Assembly (NCBI RefSeq): GCF_003751945.1
Contig: NZ_RJKL01000001.1
Location: 7,706,501 to 7,770,500 of the forward strand
Length of the DNA: 64,000 bases
DNA from: Couchioplanes caeruleus
GTDB taxonomy: Bacteria > Actinomycetota > Actinomycetes > Mycobacteriales > Micromonosporaceae
Direction of reading: 5' to 3'
The position numbers were made by a program, and so were the translations under genes. A model generated the notes under the pieces. It was not told the origin of the DNA. It searched no databases and saw nothing but the letters and a program-made list of their open reading frames with translations. This document shows, piece after piece, positions 9,226-18,531 of this stretch. Within the stretch, counting starts at the first letter, position 1, and every line of letters begins with the position of its first letter.

Positions 9226-9519
9226 TCACGGCCGGGGCGCCGTGCGTGTCCATGAGCGTTCCCCGCGTCGCGTGGTCGCCGCGACGCATCGGGGACAGAT
9301 GTGACGCACCTGGTCCTCGGCCGTGATCACGTCTGTCGCCCGGAAGTCGAATGGCACGTGCGGGAACCGTCGAAGCCTCGAGCGGCTCAGTGCCAGCCCG
9401 CACAGCGTCTGATTGGTGCCGGCCGTCCACGCATGCACCTCGCCGCCCGGCCGGCGGATGCCATCGCCGCCGATGTGCTCGTCCGATGCCGCCACGGCCG
9501 CGGTCCGTACTTTCGCCAT
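9226..9519 (-). CDS. Small zinc-ribbon-like actinobacterial protein
   Basis: The 97-aa protein starts at ATG 9519. The core contains HAWTAGTNQTLCGLALSRSRL, then FPHVPFDF and HICPRCVAAT. The spaced cysteines and histidines (CGL, then CPRC) look like a small zinc-binding fold seen in many uncharacterised actinobacterial proteins with a HxW...CGL...CPxC layout. A Shine-Dalgarno-like AAGGCGAGG precedes the start. Metal binding is inferred; no function is known. It is transcribed away from the small gene at 9619, with about 100 bases between them. Confidence 0.6.
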   Translation of the reverse strand: MAKVRTAAVAASDEHIGGDGIRRPGGEVHAWTAGTNQTLCGLALSRSRLRRFPHVPFDFRATDVITAEDQVRHICPRCVAATTRRGERSWTRTAPRP

Positions 9520-9618
9520 GACGCCTCGCCTTCCCTTTCCGCGCGCGGTTACGCCCCCAATAGGGGCATATCCGGCGCGAGCCGGGGTATCCGCCGGTCG
9601 AGAAGAAGGGGGATCGTG

Positions 9619-9807
9619 ATGACCAATGTTCAGCAGCCGGAGCTCAGGCGCAGCGGTGAGTCGCCGACCACCAAGCAGCGCACCGAGGATGCCCATCCGG
9701 TCGCCGGGCCGCACGGCGGCCATGACAAGACCGGGAATCGGGCGACGCCCGCCGGGCAGGCGTCGCCGTACGGACCGGACGGCAAGACGGCCGACGACCA
9801 CTCCTGA
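9619..9807 (+). CDS. Hydrophilic 62-aa protein, unknown function
   Basis: The ATG at 9619 follows a GAAGAAGGGGG ribosome binding site. The 62-aa product begins MTNVQQPELRRSGES and is polar throughout, rich in Gly, His, Asp and Lys, with no hydrophobic segment, so it is probably soluble and disordered. It resembles the short hydrophilic proteins often annotated only as hypothetical in actinomycetes. It sits alone between the divergent zinc-ribbon gene and the PadR gene. Confidence 0.5.
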   Translation: MTNVQQPELRRSGESPTTKQRTEDAHPVAGPHGGHDKTGNRATPAGQASPYGPDGKTADDHS

Positions 9808-9900
9808 GGTCGATGAGTACGGCGGGTCGCCCGGGTCACCGAGACTCGGGCGACTCGGCCGTTTCTGGAATCTCCTCGATCCGGGGCTTGCGCGCTCCAG

Positions 9901-9920
9901 CTAGTCTGAAACGAGACTAG
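9901..9920. promoter_or_regulatory. Perfect palindrome ahead of padR, likely PadR operator
   Basis: CTAGTCT-GAAACG-AGACTAG is an exact inverted repeat with 7-base arms and a 6-base spacer, ending 20 bases before the padR start. PadR-family dimers bind palindromes in their own promoters, so autoregulation is the simplest reading. The assignment is from symmetry and position only. Confidence 0.65.
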
Positions 9921-9940
9921 TTCGAATCGAGGAGAGTGCG

Positions 9941-10312
9941 GTGGCGGCTCAGGCGGATCCGATGAGCGGATGGTTGCGCGGCGCCCTGGAGCTGGCAGTG
10001 CTCGCGGTGCTCGCCGAGGAGGACCGGCACGGTTACGCGCTGGCACATCGCCTGGCGGAGCAGGGGCTGGGCACGGTGCGCGGCGGTGCGCTCTACCCGG
10101 TGCTCGGCAAGCTCGAGGCCTCCGGGGCCGTGCGCGCCACCTGGCAGCCCGGCGACGGCGGGCCGGGCCGCAAGGTCTACGCCATCACGGCGGACGGGCG
10201 CGACCGGCTGCTCGCCGAACGCGCCCGGTGGCAGGAGTTCGCCACGGCCTTCGCGCGCCTTCTCGATGTGGTCCACGCACCGGACGCCCGATTCGGGGAG
10301 GTACAGCCATGA
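9941..10312 (+). CDS. PadR-family transcriptional regulator
   Basis: A 123-aa protein matching the PadR winged-helix family: LRGALELAVLAVLAEEDRHGYALAHRLAEQ forms the first helices, GGALYPVLGKLEASGAV is the recognition helix region and GRKVYAITADGR the wing, with a short C-terminal helix for dimerisation. PadR proteins repress promoters until a ligand, often a drug or phenolic compound, binds. GTG 9941 is preceded by GAGGAG. Its stop overlaps the start of the next gene by four bases, the common PadR plus membrane-partner pair. The palindrome at 9901-9920 probably makes it self-regulated. Confidence 0.9.
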   Translation: MAAQADPMSGWLRGALELAVLAVLAEEDRHGYALAHRLAEQGLGTVRGGALYPVLGKLEASGAVRATWQPGDGGPGRKVYAITADGRDRLLAERARWQEFATAFARLLDVVHAPDARFGEVQP

Positions 10313-10832
10313 CAGAGCCGTTCGAGCAGTGGGAGCTGCGTGCCCGGGTCGCACTCGGGGACCAGGGCGTCGGACACCATCTGGCGAGCCCGATCATCGC
10401 CGACGTGAGGGCGCACTGTGCGTACTCGGGGGAGAGCCCTGCCGAGGCGTTCGGTGAGCCGGAGGACTTCGCCGCCGTGGCCGCGGCCGAGCAGGCGCCG
10501 CCGATCTCGTCCGGGAGGCGCGGGCGCACCTGGTTGCCTCGGCGGCCGATCCGGAGCAGGAGTTCGGTGCGGTCGACGACTATGCCCGGCGGCTGGCCGA
10601 GCACGAGCCGCGACGGCGTGAGCCGTGGTGGCGCTCCGGGCCCGCCGAGTTGCTCGTTCCGGCGATCGGCATCGCCTTCGGCGTGGATGCGTTTCTCGGG
10701 TGGCGCTCGGACGGGCACGAGTGGGCCGCCTTCGGGGTGGCCGCCCCGCTGACCGTGCTCTTCGCCTGGACTGTGGCCCGCCTGATCGGGCGGTACCTGC
10801 GGGAACGCCGGTCGGGAACGCCGGGGGAGTGA
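10309..10832 (+). pseudogene. Frameshifted HAAS-type membrane partner of PadR
   Basis: The frame opens at ATG 10309 (ATGA overlap with padR) and reads sensibly as MTEPFEQWELRARVALGDQG up to about position 10500, then turns into nonsense. One frame lower, a coherent sequence takes over near 10500 (DLVREARAHLVASAADPEQE) and runs to a stop at 10832 through two hydrophobic helices. The total of 524 nt becomes 175 codons if one base is added, so a single-base deletion in the GCGCCGCCG stretch explains it. The restored 174-aa protein resembles the HAAS-type sensor/membrane partners encoded next to PadR genes. Either the gene is broken or the sequence has an error there. Confidence 0.7.
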
Positions 10833-12188
<1,356 letters not shown>

Positions 12189-12193
12189 TCGGC

Positions 12194-12219
12194 GCCGGGG
12201 CGGCCTCGGCCGCCCCGGC
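12194..12219 (+). terminator. GC-rich hairpin between hpd and hmgA
   Basis: GCCGGGGCGGC at 12194-12204 pairs perfectly with 12209-12219 around a CTCG loop, six bases after the hpd stop. It has no T-tract, as usual for high-GC terminators. It may end or attenuate the hpd transcript, leaving hmgA and later genes at a lower or separately controlled level. Confidence 0.55.
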
Positions 12220-12257
12220 ACTCGACTATCTCCGGATCGGGCGAACGGAGTCAGGCC

Positions 12258-13463
12258 ATGGCGCACTACCAGCGGGCCGGCAGCATTCCGGCCAAACGGC
12301 ATACGCAGCACCGTGATCCCCACGGCGCCCTCTACTACGAGGAGCTGATGGGCGAGGAGGGCTTCTCCTCGGACTCGTCGCTGCTCTACCACCGGCACGT
12401 TCCGTCGGCGATCGTCGACGCGCGCGCCTGGGATCTTCCCGACCAGGCGACCGTGCCGAACCAGCCGTTGCTGCCGCGGCACCTGAAGCTGCACGGGCTC
12501 TTCGGCGAGCAGGAGTGGAAGTCCCGCGACGCGGTGCGCGACCGCCGGCTCGTCCTCGGCAACGCCGACGTCCGGATCGCCTACGTCGTGGCCGGCGAGG
12601 CGTCGCCGCTGTACCGCAACGCCACCGGCGACGAGTGTGTCTACGTCGAGGCAGGCGCCGGCACCGTGGAGACGATCTTCGGTGACCTGGACGTCGGGTC
12701 CGGCGACTACGTGATCCTCCCGCGGGCGACCACCCACCGCTGGGTGCCGGCGGGCAACGAGCCGCTGCGCCTGTACGTCATCGAGGCGAACAGCCACATC
12801 GGCCCGCCCAAGCGGTATCTGTCGCGCTACGGGCAGTTCCTGGAGCACTCGCCGTACTGCGAACGCGACCTGCGGATGCCCGGCGCCCCCCGGGTGGTGG
12901 ACGAGCAGGACGTCGAGATCTACATCAAGCATCGCGGCGACGGCCCCGCCGGGCTCGCCGGGACCGTGCACGTGGCGCCCCACCACCCCTTCGACGTGGT
13001 GGGCTGGGACGGCTGCCTGTACCCGTACGCGTTCAACATCGCCGACTTCGAGCCGATCACCGGGCGGGTCCACCAGCCGCCGCCGGTGCACCAGGTCTTC
13101 GAGGGGCACAACTTCGTCATCTGCAACTTCGTCCCGCGCAAGGTCGACTATCACCCGCTGGCCGTGCCGGTGCCGTACTACCACTCGAACGTGGACAGTG
13201 ACGAGGTCATGTTCTACGTGGGCGGCGACTACGAGGCCCGCAAGGGTTCCGGCATCAACGTCGGCTCCATCTCGCTGCACCCCGGCGGTCACTCCCACGG
13301 CCCGCAGCCGAGCGCCATCGAGGGCAGCCTCGGCGCGGAGCGCTTCGACGAGCTCGCGGTCATGGTCGACACCTTCCGGCCGCTCGGCCTCGGCGAGGGC
13401 GGACGGGCCAGCGACGACGGAAAGTACGCCTGGACCTGGGCGGGACGAGGCCCGGCTTCGTGA
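12258..13463 (+). CDS. hmgA: Homogentisate 1,2-dioxygenase
   Basis: A 401-aa cupin-fold dioxygenase opening the homogentisate ring to maleylacetoacetate. The iron ligands seen in the human enzyme have clear counterparts: His309 and Glu316 in YYHSNVDSDEVMFYVGG and His347 in LHPGGHSHGP. The N-terminal region (MAHYQRAGSIPAKRHTQHR) and GDYVILPRATTHRW are family-typical. It is shorter than the mammalian enzyme (about 445 aa) but within the range of actinobacterial forms. Its stop overlaps the GTG start of the following unknown gene by four bases, so the two are translationally coupled. Confidence 0.95.
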   Translation: MAHYQRAGSIPAKRHTQHRDPHGALYYEELMGEEGFSSDSSLLYHRHVPSAIVDARAWDLPDQATVPNQPLLPRHLKLHGLFGEQEWKSRDAVRDRRLVLGNADVRIAYVVAGEASPLYRNATGDECVYVEAGAGTVETIFGDLDVGSGDYVILPRATTHRWVPAGNEPLRLYVIEANSHIGPPKRYLSRYGQFLEHSPYCERDLRMPGAPRVVDEQDVEIYIKHRGDGPAGLAGTVHVAPHHPFDVVGWDGCLYPYAFNIADFEPITGRVHQPPPVHQVFEGHNFVICNFVPRKVDYHPLAVPVPYYHSNVDSDEVMFYVGGDYEARKGSGINVGSISLHPGGHSHGPQPSAIEGSLGAERFDELAVMVDTFRPLGLGEGGRASDDGKYAWTWAGRGPAS

Positions 13464-14308
13464 CCACGACCACGCCGGGCCGGCTCTTCCACGGCCTGCT
13501 GGACGACGCGGCCATCTTCCCGCCCGGCGACGCGCCGATGGCCGACGCCGTACGGGCGCATGTCGGCCGCTGGCAGTCGCCGCAAGCACCACTGCTCGGC
13601 CCGTTCATCTGCTCCCTGCCCCGGTGGGGAGAGCTGACGGCGGTGCTGAGCGGTGCACCGCCGCTGCCGTTGTCCCTCACCCTGCCGGGCGGTGCCGAGC
13701 AGGTCGCCGCCGCGGTCGCGGAGGTGGGCGCCGAGCCCGCCGTGCGTCTGGTGGCGCTGGAAGTGGCGGGGTCGGCCGAGACGTTGCCCGGGCTGGTCGC
13801 CACGCTCCACCGGCACGTGCCGCCGGGGGTCTCCGTCTACGTCGAGCTGCCCCTCGCTGACGTCACCGCGCCGCACATCGGCACCCTCGTCGGCGCCGGC
13901 CTGCGCCTCAAGATCCGCACCGGCGGCGTCGTCGCGGCGGCGTACCCCGGCGAGCGCGAGCTGGCGGGGGCCCTGCTGGCGGCCGTGCGGAGCGGCGCCG
14001 CCTTCAAGCTCACCGCGGGGCTGCACGACCCGGTCCGTCACCGGGATCCCGTCACCGGCTTCGAGCACCACGGGTTCCTGAACGTGATCCTGGCGACGGC
14101 CCGCGCGGTGGAGGGCTCCGGCGCGGACGCCGTCGCCGAGGCCCTGGCCGACCAGGACGGCGCACGGGTGGCGGCCGCGGTCGCCGCGATCGACGACTCC
14201 GCGGCGGGCCCGATCCGCCGGCACTTCATCAGCTTCGGCACGTGCAGCGTCAGCGAACCCATCGACGGCCTGCGGCACCACGGACTTCTCCCGGAGGACA
14301 TGCGTTGA
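13460..14308 (+). CDS. Unknown 282-aa protein within the homogentisate operon
   Basis: GTG 13460 overlaps the hmgA stop and its own stop overlaps the TTG start of fahA, so it is made together with both enzymes. The sequence begins MTTTTPGRLFHGLLDDAAIF, has alternating Ala/Val-rich strands and helices reminiscent of an alpha/beta barrel (for example SVYVELPLADV, LRLKIRTGG, AAFKLTAGLHDP), and ends with FISFGTCSVSEPIDGLRHHG. There is no signal peptide or membrane segment. I do not recognise the family. The expected maleylacetoacetate isomerase is missing from the operon, so a role at that step is conceivable; a regulatory or moonlighting role is equally open. Confidence 0.75.
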   Translation: MTTTTPGRLFHGLLDDAAIFPPGDAPMADAVRAHVGRWQSPQAPLLGPFICSLPRWGELTAVLSGAPPLPLSLTLPGGAEQVAAAVAEVGAEPAVRLVALEVAGSAETLPGLVATLHRHVPPGVSVYVELPLADVTAPHIGTLVGAGLRLKIRTGGVVAAAYPGERELAGALLAAVRSGAAFKLTAGLHDPVRHRDPVTGFEHHGFLNVILATARAVEGSGADAVAEALADQDGARVAAAVAAIDDSAAGPIRRHFISFGTCSVSEPIDGLRHHGLLPEDMR

Positions 14309-15534
14309 CCACCGCCATTCCCGCCACCTGGCTCGACATCCCGGCGGACCACCCGTTCGGCATCGCCGCCCTGCCCTACGGGGTGTTCAGCACGGCCGCC
14401 CACCCGGGCGCCCGGCTGGGGGTCGCGATCGGCGAGATGATCCTGGACCTGGCGGCCGTCGCGGAGCTGCTGGCCCCGTCGCTGGCCCCCGCCGTCGCCG
14501 GGCCGTCGCTGGACGCGCTCCTGGCTGCCGGGCCGCGGGTGTGGTCGCAGGTCCGTTCCTCGGTGACCGCCTGGCTCACCGACGACACCCATCGCGACCA
14601 GGTCGGTGCGCACCTGGTGCCGGCGCGGGACGCGGTCATGCAGCTTCCGTTCACGGTCGCCGACTACGTCGACTTCTACGCCTCCGAGCAGCATGCGACC
14701 AACCTCGGGCGGATGTTCCGACCCGGTCAGGATCCGCTGACGCCGAACTGGAAGCACCTGCCGATCGGCTACCACGGGCGGGCCGGCACCGTCGTCTCCT
14801 CGGGCACCGGCATCGTCCGCCCGCGCGGCCAGCGCCGCGGCGCCGACGGTGAGATCACCTTCGGCCCGTCGCAGCGCCTCGACATCGAGGCCGAGCTGGG
14901 CTTCGTCGTGGGTACCGGTTCCCCACTCGGCCGGTCTGTCGGCCTGACCGATTTCGACGAGCACGTCTTCGGGGTCTGCCTGGTCAACGACTGGTCCGCC
15001 CGCGACATCCAGGCCTGGGAGTACGTGCCGCTGGGTCCGTTCCTCGGCAAGTCCTTCGCCACCTCGGTCTCGCCGTGGATCCTGCCGCTGGCCGCGCTCG
15101 ACGCGGCCCGGGTGGCGCCGCCGGAGCGGACCGTGCCGCTGCTGCCGTACCTCGACGACGCCGCCACGCCGCCGTGGGGGTTGGATGTACGGCTCGAGGT
15201 GCGGCTCAACGGCCACGTCGTCTCCCGCCCGAGGTTCGAGGGGATGTACTGGACCGGCGCGCAGATGCTGGCCCACATGACGGCCAACGGCGCATCGCTG
15301 CGTACCGGCGACCTCTACGCCTCCGGCACGATCAGCGGCGAGCGTGCCGACCAACGGGGCTCGCTCATCGAGCTGTCCTGGGGCGGGGCGGAGCCGCTCT
15401 CGCTGCCGGACGGGACGACCCGCACCTTCCTCTCCGACGGCGACGAGGTCGTCATCACCGCGACGGCCCCCGGCCCCGGCGGCACGGTCATCGGCCTCGG
15501 CGAGGTCCGCGGCCGCATCCTCCCCTCGGGATAG
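14305..15534 (+). CDS. fahA: Fumarylacetoacetase
   Basis: A 409-aa hydrolase that splits fumarylacetoacetate into fumarate and acetoacetate, the last step of tyrosine catabolism. The SH3-like N-terminal domain (about 1-110) precedes the catalytic domain, with DYVDFYASEQHATNLGRMFR (a Ca/Mg-binding Asp and the catalytic His), then EAELGFVVGTG, LVNDWSARDIQAWEYVPLG (metal-binding Asp, catalytic Arg/Gln region) and GKSFATSVSPW. I place the start at TTG 14305, which overlaps the preceding stop and has GGAGGA upstream; a longer frame upstream is not supported. It is the last gene of the tyrosine operon. Confidence 0.95.
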   Translation: MTTAIPATWLDIPADHPFGIAALPYGVFSTAAHPGARLGVAIGEMILDLAAVAELLAPSLAPAVAGPSLDALLAAGPRVWSQVRSSVTAWLTDDTHRDQVGAHLVPARDAVMQLPFTVADYVDFYASEQHATNLGRMFRPGQDPLTPNWKHLPIGYHGRAGTVVSSGTGIVRPRGQRRGADGEITFGPSQRLDIEAELGFVVGTGSPLGRSVGLTDFDEHVFGVCLVNDWSARDIQAWEYVPLGPFLGKSFATSVSPWILPLAALDAARVAPPERTVPLLPYLDDAATPPWGLDVRLEVRLNGHVVSRPRFEGMYWTGAQMLAHMTANGASLRTGDLYASGTISGERADQRGSLIELSWGGAEPLSLPDGTTRTFLSDGDEVVITATAPGPGGTVIGLGEVRGRILPSG

Positions 15535-15678
15535 CCGCCGCGCTCGTAGTCGACGTTCTCCCGGTGCCATGGCGGGAAGTGCCGGGTGACGCGATGCAGG
15601 TCACGTTCGGGGCATTCGGCCTCGGTGAAGCCTGCCAGCGGATGACCAGACGCGGGGTCAGTGGTGTGACGGGCTCAC

Positions 15679-15754
15679 CGCCGAAGCGGAGGTGATACCA
15701 GTGTGGACGACGCTTCGGCGCCCACCCCGGAATGGGGCAGGAGTCCTACTCCTG
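15679..15754. terminator. Stem-loop pair between convergent fahA and lepB
   Basis: CGCCGAAGCG at 15679-15688 pairs with CGCTTCGGCG at 15711-15720, and directly after it CAGGAGT (15738-15744) pairs with ACTCCTG (15748-15754) around a three-base loop. Both lie between two converging genes, where a bidirectional terminator is expected. The rest of 15535-15777 shows no gene. Confidence 0.5.
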
Positions 15755-15777
15755 GTGGGCGGGGAGTCGTCGGTCCG

Positions 15778-16404
15778 TCAGTGCGGCGCGGGCACGTCGG
15801 CGAAGGTCTCGGGCACGGACAGCATGCGGGCACTCGACGGCGGCCAGTAGGTGGCGAAGGCGCGGCCCACGATGTTGTCCACGGGCACCGTTCCGCCGTT
15901 CACGTCGAGGTGGGCGCGGGAGTCGGCGGACGCGCTGCGGTGGTCGCCGAGCAGGAACACCGATCCGGCCGGCACGGTGACGTCGAACGTCCGGTCCGAC
16001 GGGCCATCGCCGCGGAACAGGTAGTCCTCGTCGAGGGCGCGGCCGTTGACGGTGATCCGGTTGGTGCCGTCGCAGCAGACCACGCGGTCGCCCGCCACGC
16101 CGACGACGCGCTTGATGAACTCCTGGTTGGCGCCGACCGTCCACCCGGACGGCGGCCTGAACACCACGATCTCCCCGCGCTCGGGGCTTCCCATCCGATA
16201 ACTGATCTTGTCGACCAGGACCTTGTCGTCGATGAGCAGGGTCTGCTCCATCGAGCCGGACGGGATGTAGAACGTCTGCAGCACGTACGCGCGGACGCCG
16301 ACCGCGACCAGGACGCCGACGACGGCGAGGATGAGCAGTTCTCTCAGGCGCGACCATGCTGACCGCTGCTTGCGGTCCTTGTCGCTGTCGGTCTGTGTCG
16401 GCAC
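15778..16404 (-). CDS. lepB: Type I signal peptidase
   Basis: A 208-aa membrane serine protease that removes signal peptides from secreted proteins. A short basic cytoplasmic N-terminus is followed by one transmembrane helix (LLILAVVGVLVAVGVRAYVL) and the catalytic domain. The nucleophile is Ser51 in YIPSGSMEQTL and the general base is Lys98 in EFIKRVVGVAGD; the conserved GDHRSASADSR motif comes later. I use GTG 16404, behind GGGAAGG; upstream ATG codons at 16434 and 16431 would add about ten residues. Many actinomycetes have several signal peptidases, so this need not be the only one. It is convergent with fahA. Confidence 0.92.
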   Translation of the reverse strand: MPTQTDSDKDRKQRSAWSRLRELLILAVVGVLVAVGVRAYVLQTFYIPSGSMEQTLLIDDKVLVDKISYRMGSPERGEIVVFRPPSGWTVGANQEFIKRVVGVAGDRVVCCDGTNRITVNGRALDEDYLFRGDGPSDRTFDVTVPAGSVFLLGDHRSASADSRAHLDVNGGTVPVDNIVGRAFATYWPPSSARMLSVPETFADVPAPH

Positions 16405-16646
16405 GGACGCAGCGTACCTTCCCGCGCACATCATGATCAGTGTCCGATGCGCGGGAGGCCTTCTGATCACCATGAGTGATGTCCGTCGAGCGCAGCGGGA
16501 TGACTATTCACTCGCTTGAATTGTTGTGGGGCCACCTTTCCGGGTTCCGGATCGTAACGGGCGAGCGCCGGTTGCGGTCCCTACCTGGATATTGCCACCG
16601 CGCGGCCCCGGAATTCCGGGAAAGCAGCTCCAGGGACCGAGCGCGA

Positions 16647-17072
16647 CCTAACAACATGCCGTACGCGCTGCGGCTGACCGGCCCGCTCGACGTGCCGGCG
16701 CTGCGGGCCGCGCCGGCCGACCTGCTGGAGCGCCACGAGAGCCTGCGTACCGTGTTCGCCGAGCGCGACGGCGTCCCGCACCAGGTCGTCCTCGACCGGG
16801 CCACGGTGGCGATCGAGCGGCCGGCGGGCGACCCGGCGGCGTGGACGGCGGAGGCGGCGCACCGCCCGTTCGACCTGTCCCGGGACCTGCCGCTGCGCAC
16901 CCACCTTCAGACCGGCCCGGACGGGCACCTTCTGCTGCTCGTGCTGCACCACATCGCCGCGGACGGCTGGTCGGTCGGCCCGCTGCTGCGGGACCTGTCG
17001 GCCGCGTACGCCGCCCGGCACGGCGGCACCGCCCCGGCGTGGACGGCCCTGCCCGTGCAGTACGCCGACTAG
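16647..17072 (+). pseudogene. Remnant of an NRPS condensation domain
   Basis: From about 16647 the reading frame shows the first lobe of an NRPS condensation domain: NNMPYALRLTGPLDVPALRA, then RHESLRTVFAERDGVPHQVV, FDLSRDLPLR and the catalytic HHIAADGWS motif, ending LPVQYAD at a stop codon. A full C domain needs about 450 residues; only about 140 are present, the usual N-terminal start (SFAQQRLWFLxR type) is gone and there is no A or PCP domain. It is therefore a decayed fragment. A neighbouring MFS fragment begins where it ends, which points to a large internal deletion in a former NRPS cluster. Confidence 0.8.
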
Positions 17073-17389
17073 TGCTCCTGGCGGGCCTGGAGGTGCTGGC
17101 GGTGGCCGGCGAGGCGGTGCCCGTCGAGGTGGTGGACCGGGTGAAGCTCGTGACCCTGTTTCAGCACACCGTCCCGGCGGGCGACAAGCCGGGTTTCTTC
17201 GCCGCGATGCAGGCCCTGTTGACGGCGACGTTCTCGGTCGCGTCCCTCACCTTCGGGTTCCTGGGTGACGTCCTGTCGCCGCAGACACTGTGCCTGATCC
17301 AGGCGGCCGGCTTCGTCCCCGTAGCCCTGGCCCTGCTGGCCGTGCGGCGCCGCGAACCCGTCCCGGCTGTCGTAGGGTCTGCGGCATGA
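17072..17389 (+). pseudogene. Remnant of an MFS transporter (C-terminal end)
   Basis: In the frame after the condensation-domain stop, about 105 residues read VKLVTLFQHTVPAGDKPGFF, then two hydrophobic helices (TATFSVASLTFGFLGDVLS and LIQAAGFVPVALALLAV) and a basic tail. This matches the last helices of MFS antibiotic exporters often found in NRPS clusters. The N-terminal ten helices are missing. The deletion that fused it to the condensation-domain remnant presumably removed the rest of both genes. It overlaps the start of the following hydrolase. Confidence 0.65.
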
Positions 17390-18255
17390 CGCAGCAGACA
17401 CACACCCTCGTCACGCCCGATGTGGACCTGGTCTACGACGTCCGCGGTCCGCTTCCCCCGGCCGGCGGCCGCGCGCTGCTGATGATCGGCCAGCCGATGA
17501 CCGCGGAGGGCTTCGCCGCGCTCGCCGCCCACTTCACCGACCGGACGGTGGTCACCTACGACCCCCGCGGCCTGGGCCGCAGCGTCCGCAAGGACGGCCG
17601 GTCCGACCACACGCCCCAGGATCAGGCGGCCGACCTGCACCTGCTGATCGAGGAACTGGGCGGCCCGGTGGACGTGTTCGCCAGCAGCGGCGGCGCGGTG
17701 ACCGCGCTCGAGCTGGTCGCGACCCACCCCGGCGACGTCGCCACGCTGGTCGCCCACGAGCCGCCGATCAACGCCGTGCTCCCCGACGCCGAGGCCGCCG
17801 CCCGCGCCCGGGCCGGCTTCCACGAGGCGTACCAGGCGAAAGGCTTCGGAGCGGGTATGGCCGCCTTCGTCGCGATGACCTCCTGGCGGGGCGAGTTCAC
17901 CGACGCCTACTTCGCCCAGCCCGCCGGCGACCCGGCCGCACTCGGCATGCCGGCCGGCGACGACGGCACCCGCGACGACCCGCTGCTGTCGCGCAAGTCG
18001 TGGGCGATCACCGACTACCGCCCCGACCCGGCCGCCCTCCGGGCGGCGTCGACCCGGATCGTCATCGCGGTCGGCGAGGAGTCGGAGGGCACGTACACCG
18101 CGCGTACGGCCCACGGCACGGCGGCGCTGCTCGGCCAGGAGGCGACGGTCTTTCCGAGCCACCACGGCGGCTTCCTCGGCGGCGAGTTCGGCTACGCCGG
18201 CAAGCCCGAGGAGTTCGCGGCCCGGCTCCGCGAGGTCCTGGCGGCACAACGATGA
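17386..18255 (+). CDS. Alpha/beta hydrolase
   Basis: A 289-aa alpha/beta-hydrolase-fold protein. The nucleophile elbow is VFASSGGAVTAL (about residues 104-115, Ser at the centre), preceded by the oxyanion-loop region and YDPRGLGRS, with a late Asp/Glu (VIAVGEESEG) and the catalytic His in FPSHHGGF. The substrate is unknown; esterases, haloperoxidase-like and thioesterase-like members share these features. ATG 17386 lies at the end of the MFS remnant. A glyoxalase pseudogene starts at its stop codon, so the two were once an operon. Confidence 0.85.
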   Translation: MTQQTHTLVTPDVDLVYDVRGPLPPAGGRALLMIGQPMTAEGFAALAAHFTDRTVVTYDPRGLGRSVRKDGRSDHTPQDQAADLHLLIEELGGPVDVFASSGGAVTALELVATHPGDVATLVAHEPPINAVLPDAEAAARARAGFHEAYQAKGFGAGMAAFVAMTSWRGEFTDAYFAQPAGDPAALGMPAGDDGTRDDPLLSRKSWAITDYRPDPAALRAASTRIVIAVGEESEGTYTARTAHGTAALLGQEATVFPSHHGGFLGGEFGYAGKPEEFAARLREVLAAQR

Positions 18256-18510
18256 TCCACCACGTCCAGCTCGCCTGCCCGCCCGGCAGCGAGGAAGCCC
18301 TGCGCACCTTCTAAGGCGGCGTCCCGGGACTGCAGGAGATCCCCAAGCCTCCCGTCCTGGCGACCCGCGGCGGATGCTGGTTGCGCGGTCACGGCATCGA
18401 ACTGCACCTCGGCGTGGAGCAGGACTTCCGGCCGGCCCGCAAGGCGCACCCCCGGCCTGCTGGTCGACGACCTCGACGAGTGGGCGGCGCGGCTGCGCAC
18501 GGCGGGCTGA
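18252..18510 (+). pseudogene. Broken glyoxalase/VOC-family gene
   Basis: An ATG overlapping the hydrolase stop opens MIHHVQLACPPGSEEALRTF, which is then cut by TAA where the family has Tyr (TTCTAA for TTCTAC). Reading on gives GGVPGLQEIPKPP and HGIELHLGVEQDF, then an extra C in the CACCCCC run near 18450 shifts the frame before LLVDDLDEWAARLRTAG and a stop at 18510. Both the nonsense change and the frameshift are needed to restore a roughly 85-residue vicinal-oxygen-chelate protein, still shorter than the usual 115-120. It is clearly nonfunctional as a VOC enzyme. Confidence 0.75.
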
Positions 18511-18531
18511 GGACCATGCCGCATCGCCTCG

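Noticed and set aside
15703..16362. 219-aa plus-strand frame opposite signal peptidase I
   Set aside because: The minus strand encodes a clear signal peptidase with its Ser/Lys pair.
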